NCBI RefSeq assembly: GCF_019649055.1
Contig: NW_026570325.1
Span: 186,001-250,000, forward strand
Length of the DNA: 64,000 bases
Direction: 5' to 3'
Origin: Paramacrobiotus metropolitanus
Taxonomy: Eukaryota > Tardigrada > Eutardigrada > Parachela > Macrobiotidae
Positions 23,801-35,582 of the stretch are shown in pieces (position 1 is the stretch's first letter; each line of letters begins with the position of its first letter). A program made the position numbers and the translations under genes. Below the pieces are notes generated by a model that saw nothing but the letters and a program-made list of their open reading frames with translations, ran no database searches and was not told the DNA's origin.

Positions 23801-24780
23801 ATGCGCTAACGGTCAGTTTATATAATAATTATATGCTGTGTAAATGCTCACTTTATCTGCATCGAGCGCGGCGAGATGTTACCATTAAGCCTTCGTCAAG
23901 AGCATAAAATCTGTCAGACGCCACGAAGAGCGTACGTCACGCTTTTCCAATTCCACAAATCCAATACCATTTTCCAGTGGTACTGTCGCTCTCTCGGTGC
24001 GCTCATGTGGTTAAAAACCACCGCTAGTACATATCCTGTATATATGCTCAATATATATGCCCAGCATCTTTTGTTACAGATGATACTTTATCGGTGTTAC
24101 TGAGAAGGGTGAAGGATGTTGGGGGTGTGACACTACCTGAACAATCAGCCATTCAGTATGTAAGGGAAATTACGGACGGGTTGTGCTATTTGCACGGGAA
24201 GCCGTGGGAAATCGTACATGGAGACCTGAAACCGTCAAACGTCCTTGTAAGAAGTGGTAAAGGTCAGCATCGTACACTGTCGATTGGCGACCTCGACTCC
24301 TGTGTGGCATTAGATTCCCTTGACAAACGTACCAATATGCATGCAACGATCCGTTACATGTCACCGGAGATGATTCGATATTTCGAGAATGATTCAACAG
24401 AAACGATTGATCAGCTAACGGACATCTGGAGCCTTGGCTGCATTATAATAGAGCTAGTTAACTGCGTCATCAATCAGCACGATATGTGGCTAACAAAAGA
24501 CACGAAGTCTTCGGCAATTGTAGCCGGTGACCAGGTTTCCGACGTTGATTTTCCCAGATTGATAACGGACGGTTATACTCCATGGATTCGGGAATCATTA
24601 TTCACTTTACAAACTCAGCACTGGCTTGGACTTATTAAATCCTGCTTTCAAACTAAAAGTGCTAACAGAATTTCCGCTAAAGCCCTTTTGGAACAGCTGA
24701 GGAACAAAGAAGATAACTTGGGTCGCTCATCTCAAGACGACGACGGATACCAGTCACTATCAGTTCAGACGTTGACCTAA
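14463..24780 (+). CDS. Kinase chain gene A: five kinase-like domains, two lesions
   Basis: Exons: 14463-14853, 18099-19173, 19261-20208, 20281-21366, 21461-22080, then about 23195-23524 and 24080-24780. Domains D1-D5 resemble the MAP3K/STE11 group (HRDIKGSN, GTVPFLSPEM, GRKTDIWSLGC). D1 keeps HRD but lacks the VAIK lysine (AELTTIA) and DFG. D2 has HKD and AHFE. D3 and D4 have HGN and SGLD/GSLD but keep the N-lobe lysine. D5 keeps a glycine loop (GKGSFG), VAVK, HGDLKPSN and DLD. A 1-nt frameshift near 19110-19130 (copy B reads through) and an in-frame TAA at 19665-19667, where B has a tyrosine codon, interrupt the model. The D4-D5 link is inferred: no clear exon bridges 22081-23194, so D5 could be a separate gene. 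This could be a decaying gene or carry assembly errors. Confidence 0.7.
15322..15906. mobile_element. Foldback/MITE-like element with nested inverted repeats
   Basis: Imperfect terminal inverted repeats of about 55 nt (15322-15378 and 15850-15906) share acgtttcg-accaaagaaa. Inside lies a second, near-perfect 36-nt inverted pair (15518-15553 and 15666-15701; cttaggttcagctcgatact...) and many short gtagac/gtctac and cctaagaaa/tttcttagg units. It lies in the 3.2-kb first intron of kinase gene A. No coding capacity and no clear target-site duplication were seen. Confidence 0.75.
16988..17359 (-). other. Unexplained antisense open frame in kinase A intron 1
   Basis: A 123-codon frame starting MPRAYCADEKLKKDAQYLL lies opposite to kinase gene A. 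Composition looks protein-like at its N-terminal half, but I see no family, no paralogue in units B or C and no splice context. It may be a fragment of an inserted gene or chance. Confidence 0.2.
18099..19173 (+). CDS. Kinase A exon 2: C-lobe of D1 and N-lobe of D2
   Basis: After the acceptor tttgaag it reads GMPLDELM...GLNFLHENHIIHRDIKGSN...KIKGLLMAKHF...GTVPFLSPEM...GRKTDIWSLGC, then a linker with PYTVTFIS and a degenerate D2 N-lobe. The DFG position is GLL. Near 19110-19130 the frame slips by one relative to copy B; the downstream frame resumes LEIRLFTESEG before the phase-1 donor at 19174. As written the reading frame stops at a TGA at 19145-19147. Confidence 0.75.
19261..20208 (+). CDS. 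Kinase A exon 3: C-lobe of D2 and N-lobe of D3
   Basis: GNFVPFSEYL...IIHKDIRCSN...KIAHFEKAS...SRFISPEM...TDVFSLGCTIIEM belongs to D2. After the in-frame TAA at 19665 the same frame continues into D3's N-lobe, with AAVKIF (ATP-site lysine kept) and EIMMDCCSG at the hinge. Length 948 nt; copy B has 951. Confidence 0.75.
20281..21366 (+). CDS. Kinase A exon 4: C-lobe of D3 and N-lobe of D4
   Basis: GLDYLHQKNIIHGNLSPTK...VISGLDY replaces HRD and DFG; SDIWSLGC is kept. A Ser/Pro-rich linker of about 60 residues leads to the D4 N-lobe with GRGSTGT, VAVKVV and MMDYYSG at the hinge. The exon is intact. Confidence 0.8.
21461..22080 (+). CDS. Kinase A exon 5: C-lobe of D4
   Basis: GGNFSNYLQT...GLTVLHSSNIIHGNLS...IGSLDGA...IRFMSPEM...GRKTDTFSLGC. 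HRD is HGN and DFG is SLD, so catalysis is unlikely. It ends in phase 0 at the donor gtaagc; the frame runs on to a stop at 22146 if unspliced, which would make this the protein's C-terminus. Confidence 0.75.
22081..23194. other. Gap between D4 and D5
   Basis: Either a 1.1-kb intron or an intergenic spacer. No exon joining D4 to D5 in phase is obvious. A weak phase-0 acceptor (ccgagag) lies just before 23195, and a stronger cag acceptor ends at 23197 but would need phase 1. Confidence 0.4.
23195..24780 (+). CDS. D5: most kinase-like domain of unit A
   Basis: Exons about 23195-23524 and 24080-24780 are joined in phase 1 after MDYYNG. Visible motifs are GKGSFGFVYKAK (glycine loop), VAVKVA (ATP lysine), IVHGDLKPSN (catalytic Asp kept, Arg replaced by Gly), IGDLDS (metal-binding Asp kept in a DLD variant of DFG), IRYMSPEM and TDIWSLGC. 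It is the only domain in the window that keeps all the invariant Lys and Asp positions, so ATP binding and some activity are possible. It ends SLSVQTLT followed by TAA. Confidence 0.75.
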
Positions 24781-25489
24781 TCGGTAAACGAATCTGCGAT
24801 TACCGCAAGGCGCGAGTTGCAGCTGCATTTCCTTACCCTGCATTTCCTTTCCTTTACCACCTCGTGCTGCAGAATTAATAATTCTGATAAATGTCCCAGT
24901 AAAGTAAATCCATTTCTAGTATCGCATCTCCTGTTCGTTTCCAACTATTGTTTCAAAGAAGGTTGCATTTTGTCCTTTGCAGTTATTCATGCTATGTATG
25001 TCCGAGCGTTCATGGAAGTTGTGGTCGCGTATGTATGGGGACTTCGTATCCGGACATGTCTGCTTAGGGGGAAAATTTGTATATTATGAGGGGCAAAAAC
25101 GCATCCAAGAAATTTGCTCTACCTACGTGTAGGTGGCAAATTCGCATTCGGATATGCTTTTATGTAAATGAACTTGTCAGGTTTATTTATGCGCGAGTTT
25201 ATGCATTTATGCAAAATGAACCTTTCGCATTTGTTTATGCACGGGTTTGGTTCTGCAGTTCGTAACTGGGCCGCATAATTATATAACCGGTATATCATTC
25301 GAATAACTATGACATTTAAACGCTCTTGTCGTTCATTACGGTAAGACGAACTCACGCTGGACTCAGTTTATGTTTCTGCGCGGCAAAATCAGCTAAGTGG
25401 TTGCGTTTTCACTTAGGAAACGGATACGTCCTGATGTTATCAGCCAAATCTACTGCAAAATCAATTAGCATGATTTAAGAAGTTCACAG
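24781..25489. other. Convergent intergenic spacer A/B
   Basis: The 3' ends of kinase A and channel B face each other across about 710 bp. It contains a short palindrome near 25118-25142 (ctacctacgtgtaggtgg) and repeated ttatgc-rich motifs at 25160-25250. No gene is seen. Confidence 0.5.
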
Positions 25490-28400
25490 TCAATCATTCC
25501 ACTTAAGGAGCGCTAAGTCATTCCAAGTTATTTGGTCTGCTTCTACCGGCGCATTTCGTTTATAGAAAAATTCGTTGGCTGGTATTGTTGATTCTGGAGA
25601 GGGTTTCTGACTGAGCTTTTTATGGTAATATGTGGCCAAAACAAAACTTAAAACCGACTTTGGTAGCTTAGGCAGTCCAGTCGCTTTGTGATATTTCGCA
25701 GGATCAGGACTCATTTCTCCAAAGGCTGCTTTCATAGCCTGTACAGAATAGATGAACATTATAACTGTTATCGAGAATTGTACGGTTTGCTGACAAAATA
25801 ACTTATGGCTATGGCCATTATACCACCGTATTCTGCGGTGTGGCAAAATAACCTTTAGCTATTTTGCCACAAAGACTGGGGTGAAATAGCCACTTTGATA
25901 AGTTAATCATAATGGTTACTAACAACAAATGCACAGTCTGAGTTTTCTCCTTTGCCAATTTTTCTTAACTTGAATTTAACGTCGATGCGCTCGATCTTTT
26001 GCGAGTTTTATGCCCATGTTGCCTATTAAACTTGGCTGCAGTGGCCTCTCTACAAGGATAGCATGTCTCTGTTATACTTGCGCTCGAGAATTTGCCCGAG
26101 ATCACATGTGTAACCGGCAAAACCGTCCGCTTTTGCCTGTAACCGGAAAAGCCGTCCGGCAGTCCAAAAAACGTCCATCGGAAATGTTGCCCACCCAGTT
26201 GTTTATGCTCTGTTTGATCTTGTGAACGACCCGAAGTGTATATGGAGGACTATCGGTATTGCCGGACTGTATATTCGGAGGCGGACGATTTTGCCGGCTT
26301 ACCGGAAAAAGCGTCCGGCAGACGGTTCATCCACCCGGACGGTTTTGCCGGTTACAACGGCAAACAAATGAAATGGCCTTCTTATAAAACTGCATCAGCG
26401 AATTGGCTTGGGGTTAGGGCTAGTCAAACAACCACGACCGGCTGGCCGAAATGCAGTCTATTTACTGTCTAAGGTCCAGTTTATGCATTGACTAAGTCCA
26501 ACACGGGAAAACTTGTGTTTTTAGCTAATTAGTAATTATTTTTTACTGTGGAATGCAGATACAGATTTATACAGCGGAATTGATTAAAATTATGAAAATG
26601 TCGAATATATTTAATGTTTTTTCATTGCAACTTCAAAGCCGGTCGCCGCCTGTTTGTTCCTAGGATATTCTAGGAGAACTCCTAGGTTTCTTTATAACCG
26701 CTTTCTGATCGCAGTATCGTTTATGAAAACAAAAGTCGTATGTTTACGCTTGCAAGCTGCATTATTGTCAGTGGCCCGACGTACCGCTGGTATGCTTGTA
26801 GAACTTTTAGCAGCCTGATCCATAACCCTGTAATACGCAAAGAACCAGTCCTGATGATGATAGGTGCTGAACTTTTTCGGTAGCCCTGAATTCTTCTCCG
26901 CAACCGCTTTTAAAATGTAAGGAGGTAAAAATTCTAGCGAAAGAACTTTATCCGCATTTTCATCGAGATCCGAGCTGTAACAAACCAACCGTAGTTTTTA
27001 GAATGCGGGTGGACAGAATAACCACATAGCGGTTCAATTGGCAGCCAGGTGGCAACGCTTACAGTACCTAAACGAGACAAGGATCTTCGCAAACAGCTTC
27101 TGGCGCGCCACGACGTAGAATGGTCGTTCAAGGGCAAAATAGTGCTGATTGTTCCGAGCTTTCCTCTTGAGGCAGGAAGCTTCAGGAGCAAGAATTAAAA
27201 GATTCTTTTGTTTTAAGGTCTGAGATAAAGATTGCAGGGTTTCGCCGTTGCTCAGTTCAGCTTTTTCGTTGGTATCTGGTTGGCCGTTTAGTGGGCAGCG
27301 ATCCACATCAGCCGACAATGGATTATACTTTCGCAATCCTCTCCAAATTCGTCTGGTGCTGTATAGGGTGGAACTAAAAGTCAGTTTGCTTAATGCTGCC
27401 TGGTTTCCTAAATAAGGATATCCGCTAACACGCTTTTCCGGGTAATGTTTTGGAGTGTCGCAGTAACATCCTAACAGAAGCAGGCGCACAGCATCAAAAA
27501 TGTCTTTATCTTCGTAACATTTGAGCATGAAAGCGTCGACAATAGTGGGCATGGTGCAGTCAGCCAACACTTTCGGATTCGCTGAGTGTCCGTTTCCGGT
27601 TTGGTTCCACGAGATAAGGCCAACCGCTTCGTGGTCTGCGTGACAAAAAGTATGGCTGATGTTACATGAGAAAGGTGCAAGCGGCCTTAACACTACCTTT
27701 CTGGTCATTTACGTATATTAATTTTATTGTTTTATGCAATTATTACGCACACACGAGACACAAAAAGTAGTGGTCGCTTGCTCATATTTTTTATTAAAGA
27801 TAATTCTGTATAATTTTTGAAAAGGCATAAAATTCACTCAATCGTTACACGTCGCAAAGATCTGGCACTCCGTACTTCAACTTTGCAAACCTTTCTTTAA
27901 GTTTAATGCATTTTATATGGTATAATTGTATCAACTGCACCTGTATGTACTGTTACAAAAAGTTATGTCTAATGATTAAAAAAATCATTACTGCACGCTG
28001 TACCTTGCTGTACTAAAAGAAGGCTAAAACACGATGCACGTTACTGCCACAGATTGCATCGGTAAATAAGCCCTTTTCTATAGCGGAAGGAAGCGTCGCA
28101 AAACCGTGCCATGACCTAGAATGGTGCCCTAGCTGAATACCAACATAAAAAGAGGGAGGGATGCAAGGTATTTTCATTTTGTTGCGTCAGAAGAACAGAA
28201 ATACCGGTATGTGGCAAAAAACCTCAAAAGTGTCACTTAAAGTGCTAGCAACAAAACTGCTAGAAATACTCTTACGTATGCAAGTAAGGATTTCCTCCGG
28301 TAGCGGATCGCAAGTTTCCCGAAATTGCTTCAAAAACCGAATTAGCTCGAACTTTGCTTCCTCGGAAAACGGATTTATTATAATCCCTCCAATCTGTTCG

Positions 28401-31400
28401 GCACAGTTTTGAAGAGAATCGAAATTCTCTTCGCGGAATCTTTCAACCAACTGCAGTAACTTCCAGTGCGACGTTTCCGACATCTTGCCACATGATCGTG
28501 TAAAGTCTTCCATAATTTTAGTGCATCTTTCTTGCGTTGGGTCATGTACACATCGTATTCCCCTTAGAAGTGTTTCAGCCTTCTGAATTACAGCCTCGTT
28601 ATTTCCGCATAGCGTTACCAGTAAATTGTGGTATCCGGTCTCGAGCGTGTTAGCCCTTTGGTTTCGATGTTGCAAGGCTCCGCTCACATCATTTATTAAA
28701 TGTTCCGGTAATGGATCTGTTGCTGTGGGTTTACTGAAACAATCCAGGATGGCTGACTCGATGGTCTGCCTGGTTGGTGTGATGTTAGAAAAGCTAAGGA
28801 TAAAGTCAGTGACGTCTTCGTGGTGACGGACTTTGAGGGGCTTGACTGTCTGTATCAACGCGCGTACCCTTTCAGTAGCTTCTTGAACGATTCGCTGATT
28901 TTCCCTTCGATATGTTTCTACGATTTCCTTTAACTCCGCTGTGGCATCTGGTTGCACTGCTTCAACGCCTTGACACAATTCTGTTGCGAGCCGTTGCATT
29001 ACGGTCTCGGCATCACTTGCCTGGCGAATTCTTTTCAGAAATTCCAAGAGCTCGCTTCTTGCTTCCTCGGTAGCTTCCAAAAGATTATTCATTTCCAGCA
29101 GTGTCTTTTCGGTGGACTGGTCTCGATGCATTCGGAATGCCTTAAGCTGCGCTTTTACTGACAACGCAGCCTCTATTTGTAGTTCGCCTTCAAGAACGTT
29201 GCATTTCTTCAGTATCTCTTCGATGACCTTCAGGGAATGTTCGATCAAGGGATCTTTTCTTTCAGACGATCGTTTTAAATATTCTGTGATAGCCACAGTT
29301 GCTAAAACTGCATTGACATGCCGGTAAAAATGTTTAGGGAGTATCGGCAGTACCAAGTCCGCATTGGCCGACTGGCTCCATTTTTCCGATTCCTCTTTGG
29401 GACGCTCGCTGGCATCGACCACCAGACACATTCGGCTAGCTTGAACATTTATGGCTCGAAGGTGGTTATCGCTTAATGGGGTACCCTGCAGTATGCTCAA
29501 ACTGGATCTTCATATTCCAGAAACTAATGCAGTATTGGTGACAGAAAAAAAGCTGCGATAAATTTCATTACTGTAAAGCAGTTAATGAACCGGGAATTCT
29601 GAATGCATATCATACGAGTCTGTTCGTTCCACGGTCATTGTAAATGATAAACAGCAATGTAACATTACACACTTCTATACCGGATACATGCTTACCTTGA
29701 CTGGAAAGATATTAGGGAAATCGGACAGACTATCCCACTCTGCAATTAAGAACTCGGCATCGCCCAGTATGACAACGACCGGTGGTACTGCATGGATACT
29801 GCGTAGCGGTTTAATGAAATTAACGAGTCCAATAGGATTCGTTGAGCTGCTGTCCGAGATAACGCAAATTACAACGTGATGTTCCAGTGTTGACAGTTCA
29901 CTGTCTTTCTCGTCCGCACACTGTACCATGCACACAGTAAGAATGCAATGATAACCCGGCAGAATCGGAAAATCTGCAGTAATCGTAGTGTACCTTTAAC
30001 GGAATGGCTCGTTTGGGCGACTGGTAGTGTCTAAACTGTCCGGATGGATCCCATATTTCATGTTTGTTTTCCTCCATCCTAAATAAAGGTGCACAGGCGT
30101 ATAGTGTCATGTTACGTGATGGGAAGCGCAACAACGCTCACGCTGCAGTCGTAGTATTCAGCCACGGAATCATGTTTCCGGTGCTGGATTTGGGCAGTGT
30201 CACGAGATCCTTATCAGGTTGATCGCATGCCAGCCCTAGTTTTATTTTTTTGCTGTCAAAGCAATTGCTGCACAGCGTCTTTTGCAGCTGGTTAACGGAA
30301 GCTGAAGTGATAAAAAACAGCTTGGCACCGTCTTTCACAATCAGGTTTTCTCGAGGATACAAATGAAATACGCCTTCCTGCAGCACGGCGAATAAAGTGC
30401 CCTTTTCTTTGAACTTATCCTGCAAAATATTGCTTAGCTTGCAGCATTCAATGTTAAACAAAGAAGGTCGAAGCTGCGTGCACGGGCAAACCCGGGTCCT
30501 GGATGCACGGGTGTCCGGACGGACGGGTTTGGCTGCGTGCACGATGCTGGGGAACAAGTTTTAGCAGTCTGCACGGGTATTAATGTGTACTGCGTACACG
30601 GTTTTAGTATCACTTTTACATGCATTTAAACGCTTTCAAAATGTATCTTGCAAGTTATCATTTCACCATACCATTGGTCGCTTTTTCAAATTTTGTTACG
30701 AATGACGGATGTGTCAACCGGTAACGGGACATTTCTTTTTCTGTGCCAAAATCGAGGTTACTAGAACTTTGCCTTCCTGATCAGGTTTTTCTTGACCCTT
30801 TTAAGGGCAAGAGAACGGTATCATGTTGGTAGTTTCGGATGAGGTCTTCAAATGATCACTCACCAGATGTGAAGTTTCTTAATGGAAACCTTAAGTACGA
30901 TAACTCTAACTCTACGTACAGTAATTCTACCAAGCAATAACAGAGCAGAAAATTTTTTTAAAATTCCAACCATACAGGCTACAGTAAAGTATAAGAACTG
31001 TATAAAGTAATGCTTCAACAGCCTAAGCCTTCAACTACTAAAGTAGTTACCTAAGTGCTCTGCCACACACTTACTAAACGTGTATTAAGTCCATAGTAAT
31101 TTAATATTAAAAAGGACCAAAATCAAAAATAAATAGTTGACGTACCTCTATGTCTTTGTAAAGTCTAATGGTTTTGGGTCGCAGCGTCGGTGTTCCGTTT
31201 ATATCAAGTCTGGTTTCATTTAAAGGAGTCTGAGGATTATCATTTGCAGCCACTCCATTGTGAATTTGCTGCATTGGCACGTCTTGAGCATTCGTGCTGG
31301 CCGTACTACGAGGGCGTCGGTTATCGATAGATTTTTCCATGGATGTGTGGTAAACAATAGAGCGTATGGTTTGTCGACCAGACCGACCGAGCCATCTTTC

Positions 31401-34400
31401 GACATTTTCAGCTACTCCCGGCCTTGTATCTGCACTGGAATTCCAGTACTTTCGTATACTTTGCCAAATCCCTTTTCTTTTTTTGGCTGGCTTCGAGAAC
31501 CATTCATAAATAATTTGTGATATTCCCGGTGCGAAGTAACGTTGAGCTAAAAGTGAAAATTGAAGCTCGGCCGTGCAGACGATTCCATCGACTTGAACAG
31601 AAGAATCTGGGGTTTCTTTTCGCCAGTTCGGTATGTCGTAAAATCGCTCCTGAGGAAAGAAGAAGAACGTAAATAACAACCGACAATACTGAGGCCTGGT
31701 AGGCCTCGGGGCTCAAACAATCTCCTCCGTAAATTTTGTGCACTCGATTATTTCCGCCTTTTCGACATAGACTCATAGTCAGGGTGTGTCATTGGTCCAT
31801 AAACTTTAATCCGAGTGTGTCATTGTGTACAGAGTTCGAACAGGCTGGTCGCAGTAAGGACTTGCATGCCGGAAAATTGTCCGGCAGGAGTTCTTACTTC
31901 GACCATGTATCCTGCCCGAAGACGTTCCGAAACGTGTCCGTGTAGGAAACAACTTTGTTAGTGATGACTTACGGTGGAATTACATGGCACCGGGTTTTGG
32001 TTAATATTTTATGGTCAAAACGTATCGTTCACACAATGTCATATCATTGATATAAGATATGTCAACGCTTGAACTTACACCAGCTGAAACCACGAACCTT
32101 GTTGTTGAACAGAAGAACCTTCACAATCACTCTAACTTGAGGGTGGTGTTGTTTCAGTGCATGAACACGCAGGAAATTGCAGTGGTCCTCGACGGTAAAG
32201 TTCGGCGCACTCTCATTAGCGAAAAAGAATGCACATTGACAATGTTTTGAAATGACATTGTTTAAATCTTGTTTGTTGAAAACTGAACCAGACACAACGG
32301 TTAGAATATCCCGGTACTTTCCGGCCACTGTATTCATTTCCTCCGTTGCAGGGTCTGATGCTTCCGGTCTATCAAGTTCATTACAATCAGATGAAAGACA
32401 ATCTGAAAACTCCGCTGAACTATACGAATAGTGTTCGGACGGATCAAGCATACATACTCGAGCAATACTGCAATGTTTTCGCCAGGGTTTGTTGATCGAA
32501 ATCTTTTTGCAAATCTCTCCACAGCGCTGGGATTTACGGAACCCAGCAACGCTACATATCTACAAACATGAGCCATTGAATATTTCAAATATGTACGTAT
32601 AATATATGACAGTAGCAAGTATCACAGCTGTGTCGTACTTCGTGTCTCTCCTTCGATAAACGGTGTCGAATGCGCGTATTTTCAAAATTTTCGGTAACTG
32701 CTTCAGCATCTCCGGTATGATTTGTACGAGAAATATCTGCAAATAACTCATTTAGCCACTGTCGGCGGTCGGCGGCAAGGTTATCGTTTTTCATAACTCA
32801 CCAAGGTAATAGCTTGAACAATGTACACAGAGACCTTGGCGGCAGTCGTCTGTAGCTGAAGCGTTGTCACATCAAGAAATACCAGTTTACCATAGAGAAA
32901 GGTCACAACCCTCCCGTACGACAAATCTTGTTGTCCGTTGTAAGAGGGCAACCAAAAATCGCCTAGAATTTCCACCTAAAGATTAACAATGCAGTTTAAC
33001 AATAGTAGGCTGGCAAAAGTACGGTATCTATACAAGCAACATTTATTTAAAATTTCGAATAGAAACCGGCAAAAGCTGCATTCCGATATCAACATCGCAC
33101 GGTCGAGTTGTTCCGCTTGTACTTGTATTACCGTATATTAATGCGAGAACAACTGGGGTTTGGTGCAAATCATCAAACATTACAGACTGCGCAGTACTCA
33201 ATAACGGAGTTTAAAGGTCATTTAGCAGCCTGAACAAAATGTTTTGGATTCTTAAACAAGTTTCTTTCAATCATTCGTTTATAGTCAATAATGTTAATGC
33301 ATGTAGAATATATACTTTTAAAAGCAAACACATATTTGTGCATCTAAACAGACCGACTTCCGAAAGTACCTGGAATCACTGACATATACACGGTTTATAC
33401 GGGATTCGGTAATCAAGTATGTATGTCCTAAAAAGACCTAAACCAATGGGCTGCTCGTTCGAGATCAGCGTTTTTTTTATTGCGCTAAATCGAAGACGTT
33501 GTACAACTTACATACGACCTACTATAATATAGCTAGTAGCTCATCGAACAACTCAAAGGCGCGAAATACGGCGAAATACTGCGTTGAATTCATATTGATG
33601 CTTAGTATGGGTCACGCTAATCTTTATCGACGGCGCGCCACGCCACTCTGTTACGCGTACCGTCAAGTTTCTTGAAAAATCTTGATCTGCTTAATATGCT
33701 AAGTGGAGAAATACATAGAACGGGAACCTGCGTACGAACTGTTTTTAAAAACATTATTACTGACCAACTGAATCCAGGCTGCACAGCTGAGGAAGCAGCA
33801 CGCAATCCATGTTATTCTCCTCATGATCGTTCCAATCTTCAGCGGCAAATTCGGGAAAATGCGTATTATTTCATCACAAAACCAAATCAAGCAAAACAGT
33901 CGAAGAAACTGTAAGCCTGCAAAGTGAATTCTGGCGATTGCAGCGGTGACAGTCACTATTTACAAATTAGGAACATACTTATGACTGCCACTTTCCACAT
34001 CCCGGGCACGGCGTAATCAACACAAGCAACAATACACGTTTCATAGAATAGCAGCGGAAGGTTGGCCATGTTGGAAACAAATTCCCAGTCCCGCAAAAGG
34101 TAAAAGACATTGGCCGCCAGTTGTGATGGCGTTGCAGCAGCTCGACAGAAACGCACATAAATCTTCCCGGTTGGAATGAAGGGCACCCAGCCATCCTTCC
34201 TGCGTCTGAACTAAACCGTTGAAAACAGCGTTTTCTTACATTAACAGTGAACTTTTATGACAGACTGTCCACAGAATATGTAATAATTAAACCTTGATGG
34301 GCTTCAAAATCAGAAGGACCAGCAAAGCTATATTAAGCGCGAAATCTATCCTTGCCAGCTTCCGATCTTCTGTAGTCAGAGCGGAGTGCCATTGATGGTT

Positions 34401-34923
34401 TAGTTTCCTGGGGAAATATTATCTAATTATTAAAATTGTTAGTGTTCCTTCAGGTAAAAATGAGAGCTTACTCATCAGTGGAAAACATGTATGGCCAAAA
34501 AAAGTTGATGGATAACGAGGCCATGCTTAGAGTGAATGCTAATAGTCCTCGTGTAAAAGGAATCGGCGAGAGAAATAAATGCCGGCAAATCAGTTTGAGC
34601 AAACCATAAATGTAGCGTGGAGTTCTAATGATTCCATGGATAATAATCAAGATTCCAATCCCGAACAGGCTGGCAAAACAGAAAGCGTAGTACGTCCACG
34701 GAATTCTGGCCAGGGATGTAGCAGTGCTACAAGCAAGACCCATTCAGGCAAGTTGGTAATTTCGTGTTTAAAATGTAGGTTAAATTCGAGTTCTTATAAT
34801 AACTTCTTACTATGTTGCGTTATCCAGTGTTATGAGCCAGCATAATCCAGGTTGCCCGAAACTACACGTTCCTTTGCCAGTATCCAACGATGTTCCGACT
34901 GATGTTAAGTTGTCCGGAGCCAT
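25490..34923 (-). CDS. slo-like: Slo1/BK-like channel B, complete, 17 exons
   Basis: Exons: 34923-34811, 34726-34472, 34407-34293, 34210-33979, 33916-33765, 32975-32802, 32736-32639, 32559-32458, 32368-32098, 31649-31146, 30419-30142, 30078-29994, 29920-29696, 29485-28276, 27635-27068, 26974-26785, 25738-25490. Every intron position and phase matches copy A, giving about 1606 codons without interruption. The N-terminus starts MAPDNLTSVG with an NLT sequon. The pore reads DLSYGRVVTFLYGKLV, FLDVTT, LQLQTTAAK. RCK1, the CxxC site (CSNC), RCK2, the helical insert and the GTPLSDNHLRAIN segment are all present. Two intact paralogues with the same unusual pore suggest selection to keep it. It is divergent from kinase gene B (659-bp gap). 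Confidence 0.85.
26109..26356. mobile_element. MITE-like element in channel B last intron
   Basis: Perfect 21-nt terminal inverted repeats (26109-26129 and 26336-26356; tgtaaccggcaaaaccgtcc) bound a 248-bp element with further ccggaaaa-gcgtccgg inverted units inside. No target-site duplication is clear. The end resembles that of the 51.1-kb element (gtagccggcagaaa). Confidence 0.75.
28276..29485 (-). CDS. slo-like: Channel B exon 14: helical RCK2 insert
   Basis: A 1210-nt exon parallel to the A insert. It starts GTPLSDNHLRAINVQASRM and ends DPLPEEILTCIR. It is Glu/Lys/Leu-rich throughout, with an internal DPLPEHLIN motif. It is clearly diverged from A in the middle and conserved at both ends. 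Confidence 0.75.
32802..32975 (-). CDS. slo-like: Channel B exon 6: degenerate filter
   Basis: The same 58-codon exon as in A, with FLDVTT at the TVGYGD position. The pore-helix side (LSYG-VVTFLYGKLV) is nearly identical to A and C, more conserved than the flanking turret. Confidence 0.85.
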
Positions 34924-35582
34924 TTATATTGGCGCTTTAGATCTTGTGGTCACTTCCCTACACTGCTTTTAGCATATTTTACCAAAACTAAAATTTACTA
35001 TTATTCTGATGTTCATTCAACCAAATTTTTCAGAAGCCGAAATCAACAGATAATAACTGACTTGCCACACAGTAAGTCCTTTAATCAAACGATCGGTATA
35101 GACTGCATTCAAACTTGCCGGTAGTTTGCAACGGTAATTCCAGCAACGCAACATCTACAGTAGCAAGTTGGCATTAATAGTATAAACCGATGGAGCTAAT
35201 GATAACCGCCAGCGGCTAAACAGGAATGTTGTATTACAACATTAACAAAACGAAGTGGATGTTCGTGTAACGTTATACTAAGTGCACCAACATTCGCTCC
35301 GTTTCCGCTTCGAAAATCAGCACATAGTGAGTCAGGTTTTCTCAGTCACGGACTTACGGCTACAGATAAGCATCTTGCTTGAATGTTCTGTCGCTTTCTC
35401 ATGCTTGGCTGTAGAGTTGTACAACCTTCTTAAAAATGCTTAACCGCTGCAGCTCAACAAGAATGTATCACTTGCACAGTGCAACTTGTAGATTGTTCAT
35501 AAATTAACTGAGCGAAAGGAAATTTTCTATCTTTTTTTTAGCACGGTTAACTGGCTTAGTTTGACTTTCACCACTGAGCAGA
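34924..35582. promoter_or_regulatory. Divergent intergenic region, unit B
   Basis: This 659-bp gap lies between the start codons of channel B and kinase B. It contains, in the same order, the short blocks shared with unit A at 35213-35230, 35321-35333 and 35390-35403. A bidirectional promoter is the simplest reading. Confidence 0.5.
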
